Source: Chitinophaga sancti
GTDB taxonomy: Bacteria > Bacteroidota > Bacteroidia > Chitinophagales > Chitinophagaceae
NCBI RefSeq assembly: GCF_034087045.1
Contig: NZ_CP139247.1
Location: 1,116,001-1,180,000, forward strand
Direction: 5' to 3'
Length of the DNA stretch: 64,000 nucleotides
In this document: piece by piece, positions 33,199-41,783 of the stretch
How the letters are laid out: every line of letters begins with the position of its first letter
Numbering within the stretch: position 1 is the first letter of the stretch
Made by a program: the position numbers and the translations under genes
Notes under the pieces: generated by a model
Told to the model about the DNA's origin: nothing
Seen by the model: the letters and a program-made list of their open reading frames with translations, nothing else
The model's database searches: none

Positions 33199-33909
33199 AT
33201 GTGTACGCCTTTCCATAATGCCTCGTGTATGAACTGTCAGGATCGCTTTGGATCAATTTTATTCAAAGCTGAAAAGTGCAATCTGGAAGAGATAGACGCC
33301 GCCAAAGTATGCTCCACCTACAAAAAAGGAGAAGTAGTATTCCAGGAAGGCACCTATCCCTTCGGCATTTACTGCGTAAATACCGGCAAAATTAAGCTCT
33401 CTCATTCAGGAGATGATGGCCGCGAACAGATTGTCAGGTTGGCTAAGCCAGGTGACATCATCGGCTACAAGGCACTTCTATCTGCGGAAAGGTATACAGC
33501 TTCTGCTATTGCGCTGGACGATTCTTCCGTTTGCTTTATTCCCAAAGACCTTTTCATGAGCATCCTGCAAAAAGACGCTAACCTCTCTTTCGAGATGATG
33601 CGCATCATTGCCAGCGAGCTCCGTAAAGCCGAGACCAAGATCACCCACCTGGCCCAGAAGCCGGTGCGGGAAAGACTGGCCGAAACCCTCCTCTTCATCA
33701 AGGAAACTTACGGCGTAGAGCAGGATGGCACTACTCTGAATGTGCGCCTGAGCCGTGAAGAGATCGCCAACCTGGTAGGCACTGCCACCGAATCGGCCAT
33801 CCGCCTGCTTTCCGAATTCAAAAAAGACGGTCTGATTGAGCTACAGGGTAAGAAAATCCGCCTGCTCAACCAGGAAGAAATCACCAAAACCGCCAACCTG
33901 CAGGACTAA
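33199..33909 (+). CDS. Crp/Fnr-family transcriptional regulator
   Basis: 236 residues from the ATG at 33199 (the upstream TTG is not needed). Five Cys lie in the first 38 residues (C2, C10, C13, C27, C38). The cyclic-nucleotide-binding-like barrel spans about 35-145 ('GEVVFQEGTYPFGIYCVNTGKIKL'), a long dimer helix follows, and the winged helix holds 'LSREEIANLVGTATESAIRLLSEFKKDGLI'. The recognition helix has the E-x-x-x-R pair that in FNR and CRP reads the TGA half-site. It stands directly before the cbb3 oxidase genes, and dyads TTGA-N6-TCAT at two of their promoters fit it as regulator. Whether the Cys hold an Fe-S cluster is open; their spacing differs from E. coli FNR. Confidence 0.9.
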   Translation: MCTPFHNASCMNCQDRFGSILFKAEKCNLEEIDAAKVCSTYKKGEVVFQEGTYPFGIYCVNTGKIKLSHSGDDGREQIVRLAKPGDIIGYKALLSAERYTASAIALDDSSVCFIPKDLFMSILQKDANLSFEMMRIIASELRKAETKITHLAQKPVRERLAETLLFIKETYGVEQDGTTLNVRLSREEIANLVGTATESAIRLLSEFKKDGLIELQGKKIRLLNQEEITKTANLQD

Positions 33910-33961
33910 TTATCACCGTCCTGTCATTTCCTTTATTTCCTGATTGTTGTCAGCCCCGTTC

Positions 33962-33975
33962 TTGACTCTTGTCAT
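33962..33975. promoter_or_regulatory. FNR-like dyad upstream of ccoI
   Basis: TTGAC-TCTT-GTCAT. Its centre is 36.5 bases from the last base of the ccoI -7 box, exactly as at ccoS. With a start point about five bases after the box the centre lies near -41.5, a class II activator position. Confidence 0.55.
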
Positions 33976-33997
33976 TTTTCCCCCTTCGCATTGCCGG

Positions 33998-34005
33998 TAT
34001 TTTTG
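33998..34005 (+). promoter_or_regulatory. -7 promoter box TATTTTTG of ccoI
   Basis: Exact TAnnTTTG match, 16 bases before the ccoI ATG, with an FNR-like dyad upstream in place of a -33 element. Confidence 0.55.
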
Positions 34006-34021
34006 CACCAAATCCTTTATC

Positions 34022-36421
34022 ATGGCTACATTTACCGCCGTTCCTGGGATAGAAGTGGAGTGTGAACATTGCGGAGAGGCCTGTGCTGACACTACTATCA
34101 TTATTGGGGATAAGACCTTTTGTTGTCAGGGATGTAAACTAGTGTACGAACTGCTCAATGAGAATGACCTTTGTGAATACTATAATTTAAATAATAAACC
34201 CGGACTTGCTCAAAGGATACCTGTCAGGAAGGACAAATTTGCCTTTCTTGACGACAATAAAATCCAGCAGCAACTGATCCAATACAGGGATGATGATCAT
34301 ACGCACATCACTTTTTACATTCCACATATTCACTGCAGCTCCTGCCTCTGGTTGCTGGAGAACCTGCACAGGCTGGATAGCGGGGTTGAAAGCGTAACGG
34401 TAAACTTTACCCGCAAGGAAGCGCGTATCGTATACTGGCAGTCGCAGACCACCCTTCGCCGCATTGCCGAAATACTGACCAGCATCGGCTACGAACCCTA
34501 TATCAGCCTGCAGGATATGCAGAAAAAGAAACCGCGCGTACAGCGGGACCTGATATACCGGCTCGGCGTAGCCGGTTTCGCCTTTGGTAATATCATGCTG
34601 CTCAGTTTTCCTGAGTACTTTGGTAACTATGGTTATTCCGATGCGAAAATGAATGAGATCTTTAGAATACTGAATGTGACACTATCACTGCCCGTATTCT
34701 TTTATAGTGCTCAGGTATTTTTCAAATCGGCCTGGAGTGGCCTCAAGACAGGTTTTCTTAACATTGACGCCCCCATCGTACTCGCCATCGTTGTCACCTT
34801 TGTACGCAGCCTGGTCGATGTGATGTCAGGCACTGGCTCCGGTTATTTCGACTCAATGACCGGTATCGTTTTTTTCATGCTGATCGGTAGAATTCTGCAG
34901 GACAAGACTTACCAGGGATTATCATTTGACAGGGATTATACCTCTTATTTCCCGTTAGCCATTACAATTATAAAAGATGGAAAGGAAGTGCCTACAGCAC
35001 TTCCTGACATCAAAGTAAATGACACCTTACTCATTCACGACAATGAGCTGATACCTGCAGATGGTATTCTGGTACGCGGTACTGCCCTCGTAGATTATAG
35101 CTTTGTAACAGGAGAGTCGGTGCCTGTGAGCAAATCAATAGGAGAGATCGTGTATGCAGGAGGTAAACAGTTAGAAGGAAACATCGAGATACTGACGATC
35201 AAGGAAGTGGCGCAAAGTTACCTGACCAGTCTCTGGAACAGGGATGAACTGAAGCAGAAAGCGACCCGTCAGGAATCATTCATTCACCTGGTAGCACGTA
35301 ACTTCACCTGGTTGTTGCTGGCAATTGCAGCGATGTCAGCCCTTTACTGGTGGAAGTTTGACCATACGAGGATCTGGCCGGCAGCAACGTCTATCCTGAT
35401 TGTAGCCTGTCCGTGTACGTTACTTTTAGCTGCTTCTTTCACCAATGGTCACATTCTCCGTATTCTGAGCAGACATAAATTGTACCTGCGCAATGCGGGT
35501 GCCATAGAAAGACTGGCTGGTATTACCGACATTGTATTTGATAAAACAGGTACGCTGACCGGCAACAAGGATATCCCTGTCACCTGGCATGGGCCTACAC
35601 TTTCAAGGGCCCAGATCATGAGCATCGCCTCTGTGGCGGCTCAATCTACTCACCCGCTCAGTAAACTGATCAGCGCTTTTTATCACAACATTCCAAGGGT
35701 GCCTGTAAGTGGGTTCAAAACCACCACTGGTTTGGGCGTGAGTGGATACATCCAGGAAGATGCCATACTGCTGGGCAACGCCTCCTTTACAGGCACCCGC
35801 ACTGCTACTACGCACAACGATGGTAGCATTGTATACGTAGCTATCAACGAGCAGCCGCTGGGATATTTCCTGATCGGTAACCAATACCGTGAAGGCATTA
35901 GTACGCTGCTGCAAAGCCTGAGAACAAAGGGGTACAGCCTCTCCCTGCTCTCTGGCGATAATGACCGGGAAGCGGACTATCTGAAATCATTGATGGGAGA
36001 AGACGCAACGCTCCGCTTTACCCAACAACCACAAGACAAACTAAACTACATACTGGACCTGCAAACGAAGGGCAGACGTGTGCTGATGATCGGCGATGGT
36101 CTCAACGATGCAGGCGCACTGAAACAGAGTGATGTAGGTATTTCATTAACCGAAGACAGCAACAACTTTACACCCGCGAGTGATGGGATCCTGGAAGCAG
36201 GACAACTGACGAGATTACCGAAGTTTATCAGGATCTGTATAGCGAACAAACGGATCATTGTCATCAGCTTTGTAATCTCCCTGATCTATAACGTGATCGG
36301 GTTGTCATTTGCAGTGCAGGGTATCTTATCACCACTTACAGCGGCGATTCTGATGCCGGCGAATTCTATCAGCATGATATTACTCTCATATGGCCTGAGC
36401 GAATGGGCCGACAGACGCTAA
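34022..36421 (+). CDS. ccoI: Copper-type P-type ATPase CcoI/FixI for cbb3 oxidase assembly
   Basis: 799 residues from the ATG at 34022. An N-terminal Cys-rich segment ('CEHCGEACADTTII', 'TFCCQGCKLVYELL') precedes an HMA domain with C-x-x-C in 'IPHIHCSSCLWLLENL'. Core ATPase motifs: 'TGESVPVSK', ion-binding C-P-C in 'IVACPCTLLLAAS', phosphorylated Asp in 'VFDKTGTLTGN' and 'GDGLNDAGALK'. CcoI exports copper across the inner membrane for the heme-copper centre of the oxidase. About eight membrane segments. It has its own promoter and is followed by a terminator before ccoS. Confidence 0.94.
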   Translation: MATFTAVPGIEVECEHCGEACADTTIIIGDKTFCCQGCKLVYELLNENDLCEYYNLNNKPGLAQRIPVRKDKFAFLDDNKIQQQLIQYRDDDHTHITFYIPHIHCSSCLWLLENLHRLDSGVESVTVNFTRKEARIVYWQSQTTLRRIAEILTSIGYEPYISLQDMQKKKPRVQRDLIYRLGVAGFAFGNIMLLSFPEYFGNYGYSDAKMNEIFRILNVTLSLPVFFYSAQVFFKSAWSGLKTGFLNIDAPIVLAIVVTFVRSLVDVMSGTGSGYFDSMTGIVFFMLIGRILQDKTYQGLSFDRDYTSYFPLAITIIKDGKEVPTALPDIKVNDTLLIHDNELIPADGILVRGTALVDYSFVTGESVPVSKSIGEIVYAGGKQLEGNIEILTIKEVAQSYLTSLWNRDELKQKATRQESFIHLVARNFTWLLLAIAAMSALYWWKFDHTRIWPAATSILIVACPCTLLLAASFTNGHILRILSRHKLYLRNAGAIERLAGITDIVFDKTGTLTGNKDIPVTWHGPTLSRAQIMSIASVAAQSTHPLSKLISAFYHNIPRVPVSGFKTTTGLGVSGYIQEDAILLGNASFTGTRTATTHNDGSIVYVAINEQPLGYFLIGNQYREGISTLLQSLRTKGYSLSLLSGDNDREADYLKSLMGEDATLRFTQQPQDKLNYILDLQTKGRRVLMIGDGLNDAGALKQSDVGISLTEDSNNFTPASDGILEAGQLTRLPKFIRICIANKRIIVISFVISLIYNVIGLSFAVQGILSPLTAAILMPANSISMILLSYGLSEWADRR

Positions 36422-36444
36422 AAACAGGCCATTACTTTTTCCGG

Positions 36445-36481
36445 AAACCTGCCTTTGCCTTAGGGAGCAAAGGCGGGTTTT
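36445..36481 (+). terminator. Terminator after ccoI
   Basis: AAACCTGCCTTTGC pairs with GCAAAGGCGGGTTT (one G-T pair) around loop CTTAGGGA, followed by T. It separates ccoI from the ccoS-led operon. Confidence 0.75.
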
Positions 36482-36554
36482 CAGGGTTCTTCTACTCAAT
36501 TTATTAAAGCAGGATACTGCTCAATGAGTGCACTGATTTATATCAGCGAATTCC

Positions 36555-36568
36555 TTGAGCGGCATCAT
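36555..36568. promoter_or_regulatory. FNR-like dyad upstream of ccoS
   Basis: TTGAG-CGGC-ATCAT, sharing TTGA-N6-TCAT with the ccoI site; centre 36.5 bases from the last base of the -7 box at 36598. Confidence 0.55.
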
Positions 36569-36590
36569 CGTCCCCGCAACCGTAGTAGGC

Positions 36591-36598
36591 TAGCTTTG
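36591..36598 (+). promoter_or_regulatory. -7 promoter box TAGCTTTG of the ccoS-ccoNO-QPGH operon
   Basis: Exact TAnnTTTG match, 25 bases before the ccoS ATG and after the ccoI terminator. Confidence 0.55.
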
Positions 36599-36623
36599 TT
36601 CATGGAAATTAAAACAACTCACC

Positions 36624-36848
36624 ATGAGCGTGATCATTTTATTACTAGGAGCCAGTCTACTGGTAGCGATATGTTTCCTGGCGGCCTTTATATGGTCGGT
36701 AAGAAGCGGACAGTTTGAAGATCATTTCTCGCCGGCCCATCGAATTCTTTTTGAGCACAAGCCAACCGAACACGCCAGCGGATCTACACCACCAGCACCA
36801 CCTTGTAACAACAACAGCACTGCCACTCCACCTAATTGTAAGCAATAA
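36624..36848 (+). CDS. ccoS: cbb3 oxidase assembly protein CcoS
   Basis: 74 residues. One N-terminal membrane segment (IILLLGASLLVAICFLAAFIW) followed by 'SVRSGQFEDHFSPAHRILFE', the CcoS signature (S-G-Q-F/Y-D/E-D near P-x-x-R-I-L). CcoS is required for cofactor insertion into cbb3 oxidase. A Pro/Ser/Asn-rich tail of ~25 residues with two Cys is an extension of unknown meaning. First gene of the oxidase operon. Confidence 0.92.
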   Translation: MSVIILLLGASLLVAICFLAAFIWSVRSGQFEDHFSPAHRILFEHKPTEHASGSTPPAPPCNNNSTATPPNCKQ

Positions 36849-36912
36849 GTAATCAGCAACAGGAAGTTTAATTTTTTTCTACGATCAACTCGTCATCCGT
36901 AATCGCACAAAT

Positions 36913-39021
36913 ATGTCTCTTGAAAAATTTGCGTACGACAACCGTACCGTGAAATGGTTTGCATATGCCAGTATCGGCTGGGGGCTTATTGGTATGCTGG
37001 CAGGTCTTTGGGCCGCGCTGGCACTGGTACTCCCGGGAATTAACCTGGACTTTGCACCGACGACCTTTGGCCGTATCCGGCCCGTTCACACCAATGCTGT
37101 CATCTTCGCTTTCGTAGGTAACGGTATTTTCATGGGTGTGTACTATTCACTTCAACGCTTGTGTAAGGCACGCATGTACAGCGACCTGCTGAGCAAAATT
37201 CACTTCTGGGGCTGGCAGACAATTATTGCCTGTGGAGCCCTTTCGCTGTTCATGGGTTATACTACCGGTAAGGAATATGCCGAGCTGGAATGGCCACTGG
37301 ATATTGCTATCACACTTATCTGGGTTGTATTTGGAGCGAACATGCTGGGTACGATTCTGAAAAGGAGAGAAGCCCACCTGTATGTAGCCATCTGGTTCTA
37401 CATTGGTACATGGGTAGCTATTGCCATGCTGCACATCATCAACTCATTCGAGTTGCCACTGAGCTTCATGAAGAGTTACTCCTGGTATGCCGGTGTGCAG
37501 GATGCACTGGTGCAATGGTGGTATGGTCACAACGCAGTTGCGTTCTTCCTGACCACTCCTTACCTGGGCCTCATGTACTACTTTGTGCCTAAAGCTGCGA
37601 ACAGACCTGTGTATTCCTATCGCTGGTCTATCATCCACTTCTGGGCGCTGATCTTTATTTACATCTGGGCTGGTCCTCACCACCTGTTATATACTGCTCT
37701 TCCTGAATGGGCACAGTCACTGGGTACTGTATTCTCCATCATGCTGATCGCTCCATCATGGGGTGGTATGCTGAATGGTCTGCTCACGCTGCGTGGTGCC
37801 TGGGATAAAGTAAGGGAAGATGCTATACTGAAATTCTTTGTGGTAGCACTGACCTGTTATGGTATGTCTACATTCGAAGGTCCGATGCTCTCCCTGAAAA
37901 ACGTAAATGCTATCAGCCACTATACCGACTGGACTATCGCTCACGTACACGTAGGTGCACTGGGTTGGAATGGCTTCCTGACCTTCGGTATCCTGTACTG
38001 GATGCTACCACGTATTTTCAGCACTGAACTGTACAACCGCAAATGGGCAAATACTCACTTCTGGCTGGGTACCCTGGGTATCATTTTCTATGTGATCCCA
38101 ATGTATTGGGCTGCTTTCACTCAGAGCATGATGTGGAAAGAGTTTACTGCTGAAGGACAGTTGAAATATCAATTCCTTGAAACAGTTCACACGGTTGTTC
38201 CAATGTATGCATTGCGTGCTGTAGGTGGTGTATTCTACATCTCTGGTGTGATACTGATGATCGTGAACCTGGCGAAGACTATCAGCCGTGGTACGTTTGT
38301 AGCAGACGAAGCTGCAGAAGCACCTGCACTGCCAAAAGTGATAGAGGTATATGGTAAAGCTCACTGGCACAACTGGATCGAACGTCGTCCAATTCAAATG
38401 GCAATATTCAGTCTGATCGTAGTTGCGATTGGTGGTTTACTGGAACTGGTGCCTACCTTCCTGGTAAGGAGCAACATTCCTACTATCTCCAGCGTAAAAC
38501 CTTATACTCCGCTTGAACTGCATGGCCGTGACATTTACATCCGCGAAGGTTGTTATACCTGTCACTCCCAGATGATCCGTCCTTTCCGGGATGAGGTAGC
38601 CCGTTATGGTGAATATTCCAAAGCAGGTGAATTTGTGTACGATCACCCGTTCCAATGGGGTTCAAAACGTACCGGTCCGGATCTGGCCAGAATAGGTGGC
38701 AAGTATCCTGACTCATGGCATTACAATCACATGCTGGATCCAACCTCTATGTCTCCAGGTTCTATCATGCCACGATACCCATGGTTATTTGAAGACAGAC
38801 TGGATAAGACCAGGACACCAGCCATGATCAATGTAATGCGTAAACTCGGTGTACCGTACGCGCCAGGATATGAAAATCAGGCAACCGCAGATCTGGAAAA
38901 ACAAGCAAACGAAATTGCCGGTTCTCTGGAAAAAGAAAAACTGCATGTTGGTAAAGACCGTGAAATCGTAGCGTTAATTGCTTATCTGCAAAGGATGGGT
39001 AAGGATATCAAAACGAAATAA
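36913..39021 (+). CDS. ccoNO: Fused cbb3 cytochrome oxidase subunits I and II (CcoN-CcoO)
   Basis: 702 residues. Residues 1 to about 480 are CcoN, the heme-copper subunit with twelve membrane segments: heme-ligand region 'RIRPVHTNAVIFAF' (His 59), 'WWYGHNAVAFFLT' and 'WAGPHHLLYTALP' for copper, and 'DWTIAHVHVGALGW' for the two hemes. Residues about 490-702 are CcoO, with one membrane anchor and a single c-type heme site C-Y-T-C-H at about 546 plus downstream Met ligand candidates ('SIMPRYPWL'). The fusion is typical of Bacteroidota. This is the terminal oxidase for low oxygen. Confidence 0.96.
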   Translation: MSLEKFAYDNRTVKWFAYASIGWGLIGMLAGLWAALALVLPGINLDFAPTTFGRIRPVHTNAVIFAFVGNGIFMGVYYSLQRLCKARMYSDLLSKIHFWGWQTIIACGALSLFMGYTTGKEYAELEWPLDIAITLIWVVFGANMLGTILKRREAHLYVAIWFYIGTWVAIAMLHIINSFELPLSFMKSYSWYAGVQDALVQWWYGHNAVAFFLTTPYLGLMYYFVPKAANRPVYSYRWSIIHFWALIFIYIWAGPHHLLYTALPEWAQSLGTVFSIMLIAPSWGGMLNGLLTLRGAWDKVREDAILKFFVVALTCYGMSTFEGPMLSLKNVNAISHYTDWTIAHVHVGALGWNGFLTFGILYWMLPRIFSTELYNRKWANTHFWLGTLGIIFYVIPMYWAAFTQSMMWKEFTAEGQLKYQFLETVHTVVPMYALRAVGGVFYISGVILMIVNLAKTISRGTFVADEAAEAPALPKVIEVYGKAHWHNWIERRPIQMAIFSLIVVAIGGLLELVPTFLVRSNIPTISSVKPYTPLELHGRDIYIREGCYTCHSQMIRPFRDEVARYGEYSKAGEFVYDHPFQWGSKRTGPDLARIGGKYPDSWHYNHMLDPTSMSPGSIMPRYPWLFEDRLDKTRTPAMINVMRKLGVPYAPGYENQATADLEKQANEIAGSLEKEKLHVGKDREIVALIAYLQRMGKDIKTK

Positions 39022-39032
39022 ACTGATTTATC

Positions 39033-39197
39033 ATGAAGTTCATAAACTATCTGCAATCCATCACCGGTGTAACCATTTACCCGATGATATCGCTGGTCCT
39101 CTTTTCGCTGTTCTTTATAGTAGCGGCCATCTGGGCATTCAAAGCACCAAAAAATATGGTGGACCACATCAGTAATATCCCATTAGACGAAAGCTGA
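39033..39197 (+). CDS. ccoQ: CcoQ-like small membrane subunit
   Basis: 54 residues, below common ORF length limits. It starts MKFINYLQSITGVTIYPMIS, has a single membrane segment (about 17-36, LVLFSLFFIVAAIWAFKAPK) and ends 'MVDHISNIPLDES'. Size, place between ccoNO (11 bases before) and ccoP (13 bases after), and single-span topology with a short charged tail fit CcoQ/FixQ, which stabilises the oxidase complex. No alternative ORF covers this gap. Confidence 0.88.
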   Translation: MKFINYLQSITGVTIYPMISLVLFSLFFIVAAIWAFKAPKNMVDHISNIPLDES

Positions 39198-39210
39198 AAC
39201 CTGACCAACA

Positions 39211-40314
39211 ATGAAGAAAAGACTTTTTAATACAACACTGTTGTTCTCACTGCTGGCCAGCTTACCTGCGGCTGCGGAAGAATACACCTCCTACAAGCCA
39301 GATGGTCCGTCAGAACTGGGCCACCCTGTAGCTATCGTACTCCTTACCGTGATCGTAGGCCTGTTCATCGCTATTGTAATATTGGGTAGTGCTGTTATTG
39401 GTGCTATTGACATCTATAAGGAGCGACTGAAAAACAGTAAAGCACTCCTGATCGGAGGCTTACTGGTAGGCTGCCTCTTTTCAGCTTCTGGCGCTATGGC
39501 ACAGGAAGCAGTGACAACAACAGCCACAACAAACATTATCAGCGGTCTGTCCACAACATCCTTTTACCTGCTGATCTCTGTAATCGGCCTTGAACTCCTC
39601 GTTATCATTGCTCTGCTGTATGCGCTTCGTATCCTGGTGGGTATTAAGAGCAGGCGTAAAGTAAGAGCTGAGAAAGCTGAAAAAACAGTAGCTGAAGGCA
39701 AAAAAAGTATCCACTGGCTGGAAAAGCTGAATGACACCAAGAGTCTGGATGCTAACTCTGAAGCTGAAGCAGACATGGGCCACGATTACGATGGTATCCA
39801 TGAGCTGAACAATCCAACACCTCCATGGTGGAGATACGGTTTCTACATCAGTATTGCATTTGCCGTAATATACCTCTGGCGATTCCAGGTTGCTCACTCA
39901 GCACCATCACAGATAGAAGAGCTGGCCATTGCCAATGCGAAAGCGGATGAGGCAAAAGCTGCCTATCTGAAAAATGCGGCGAACAACGTGGATGAAAATA
40001 CTGTGAAACAACTGACCGATCCTGCAGATCTGGCTGCTGCGGCCAAACTTTTCGCGAGCAATTGTGCTCCCTGCCATGGCCCTCAGGGTCAGGGTGTGGT
40101 AGGACCCAACCTCACGGATGACTACTGGATACATGGTGGAACGATCAACAAGGTATTCACGACTATCAAATATGGTATTCCTGAAAAAGGGATGAAGTCA
40201 TGGAAAGATGACTTCTCTCCCGGACAGCTGGCACAGTTAGCAAGCTATGTAAAGAGTATCCATGGCACTAACCCTCCTAATCCGAAGGAGCCACAGGGTA
40301 ATCTGGAAAAATAA
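39211..40314 (+). CDS. ccoP: cbb3 oxidase subunit III (CcoP), single-heme form
   Basis: 367 residues. Signal peptide, then membrane segments at about 30-60, 75-95 and 112-140, the linker 'SIHWLEKLNDTKSLDANSEAEADMGHDYDGIHELNNPTPPWWRYGFY' that is the usual CcoP_N signature, another membrane segment (about 212-228), and one cytochrome c domain with C-A-P-C-H at about 285. Most proteobacterial CcoP proteins carry two heme c sites; only one is seen here. The three extra N-terminal membrane segments are also not in the proteobacterial form. Passes electrons from cytochrome c to CcoO. Confidence 0.93.
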   Translation: MKKRLFNTTLLFSLLASLPAAAEEYTSYKPDGPSELGHPVAIVLLTVIVGLFIAIVILGSAVIGAIDIYKERLKNSKALLIGGLLVGCLFSASGAMAQEAVTTTATTNIISGLSTTSFYLLISVIGLELLVIIALLYALRILVGIKSRRKVRAEKAEKTVAEGKKSIHWLEKLNDTKSLDANSEAEADMGHDYDGIHELNNPTPPWWRYGFYISIAFAVIYLWRFQVAHSAPSQIEELAIANAKADEAKAAYLKNAANNVDENTVKQLTDPADLAAAAKLFASNCAPCHGPQGQGVVGPNLTDDYWIHGGTINKVFTTIKYGIPEKGMKSWKDDFSPGQLAQLASYVKSIHGTNPPNPKEPQGNLEK

Positions 40315-40322
40315 TCTTTCAC

Positions 40323-40362
40323 GGGCCGGACTGACCGGTTAAACGGAAATCAGTCCCGGCCC
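40323..40362 (+). repeat. Strong hairpin between ccoP and ccoG
   Basis: GGGCCGG-ACTGA pairs with TCAGT-C-CCGGCCC (one bulged C) around a 15-base loop. No T run follows, so it is more likely an RNA-stability or processing element inside the operon than a terminator. Confidence 0.5.
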
Positions 40363-40381
40363 ACATTTTAACGCGTTCACA

Positions 40382-41764
40382 ATGGATACAACGTTTCGAG
40401 ACAGTTTGGCGACTGTGGATAAACAAGGGAAACGCAATTGGATTTATGCACAGAGACCTAAGGGTAAACTTTATAATGCGAGAAGTATTCTTAGCTATCT
40501 CTATTTCATTGCGTTTTTTGCCGGACCGTTTATTCAGATAAACGGCCGGCCCCTTTTTTTGATTAACGTAGTAGAAGGCCGTTTTATCCTCTTCGGCGCT
40601 CTTTTCTGGCCCCAGGATTTCTTCATCTTCGGGTTGGCAATGGTTGCCTTTATTCTCTTTATAGTCATCTTTACGATGGCCTTTGGCCGCCTTTTTTGCG
40701 GTTGGGCATGCCCCCAGACTATCTTTATGGAAATGCTATTCCGAAAGATAGAATACTGGGTAGAAGGTGATGCGGCTGCACAGCGGGTACTGAATCAAGC
40801 CCCCTGGACTACAGACAAGATATTCAAAAAGACCAGTAAACACGTGTTATTTTATACGCTTTCATTCGTGATCGCCAACACCTTTCTGGCTTACATTATA
40901 GGCTTAGACAACCTTTCGCGCATTATTACGGGACCTGTAACTGAACATATTGGTGGTCTTACGGCCATACTCATTTTTGCAGGCATTTTTTATGGAGTTT
41001 TTTCTTTTTTCAGGGAGCAGGTATGTACTATTGTCTGTCCGTATGGCCGTTTACAAGGCGCATTGCTGGACAAGAATTCCGTGATCGTAGCTTATGATTA
41101 CTCAAGAGGAGAACCCAGAAGCCATTTTAAGAAACAAAAGGATGCTGCCTTCGGGGATTGTATCGACTGTGCACAATGTGTAAAGGTGTGCCCCACAGGT
41201 ATAGATATCCGTAACGGCACCCAGCTGGAATGCGTAGGCTGTACCGCCTGTATCGATGCTTGTAATTTCATGATGGCGAAAGTGAACAGACCTTTGAACC
41301 TGATCCGTTACGCATCAGAAGATGGTATTGCCAACAAAAAACCGCTGACGATCACCGCCCGTATGAAAGTGTACAGCAGTATCCTGGTACTGATTCTTAC
41401 CGCCATCACTTTTATGCTGGTAAGCAGACAACCGGTAGGCGGCGATATCATCCGTGCTGGAGGTATGTTATACCAGGAGAGAGGAGAGGACAGCGTATCC
41501 AACCTGTACAATATAAAACTGATCAACAAAACGACAGCGGATATTCCGCTGACGTTGAGACTGGAAGATATAGCAGGTCGTATACAATCAATTGGCGCTT
41601 CTGTGATCAAAGTAAAATCGGAATCACAGGGAGAAGGCACCTTCTTTATCGTATTACCCAAAAGTGCGATCAGGAAAAGAAAAACTGTACTGCATGTAGC
41701 ATTATATGCAGGCGACAAGAAAACCGGTTCCATCAAAACTACTTTCCTGGGACCGATCCAATAA
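40382..41764 (+). CDS. ccoG: Cytochrome c oxidase accessory protein CcoG (FixG)
   Basis: 460 residues. Five or so membrane segments, NapH-like 'FGRLFCGWACPQTIFMEMLFRKIEYW' and 'VCTIVCPYGRLQGALLD', then a ferredoxin-type pair of 4Fe-4S sites: 'CIDCAQCVKVCP' and 'CVGCTACIDACN' (about residues 260-300). A C-terminal immunoglobulin-like domain follows. CcoG is a membrane Cu(II) reductase supplying copper to cbb3 oxidase assembly in Rhodobacter. In operon with ccoP and ccoH. Confidence 0.95.
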   Translation: MDTTFRDSLATVDKQGKRNWIYAQRPKGKLYNARSILSYLYFIAFFAGPFIQINGRPLFLINVVEGRFILFGALFWPQDFFIFGLAMVAFILFIVIFTMAFGRLFCGWACPQTIFMEMLFRKIEYWVEGDAAAQRVLNQAPWTTDKIFKKTSKHVLFYTLSFVIANTFLAYIIGLDNLSRIITGPVTEHIGGLTAILIFAGIFYGVFSFFREQVCTIVCPYGRLQGALLDKNSVIVAYDYSRGEPRSHFKKQKDAAFGDCIDCAQCVKVCPTGIDIRNGTQLECVGCTACIDACNFMMAKVNRPLNLIRYASEDGIANKKPLTITARMKVYSSILVLILTAITFMLVSRQPVGGDIIRAGGMLYQERGEDSVSNLYNIKLINKTTADIPLTLRLEDIAGRIQSIGASVIKVKSESQGEGTFFIVLPKSAIRKRKTVLHVALYAGDKKTGSIKTTFLGPIQ

Positions 41765-41783
41765 CTTTTATAAACTAATCATC

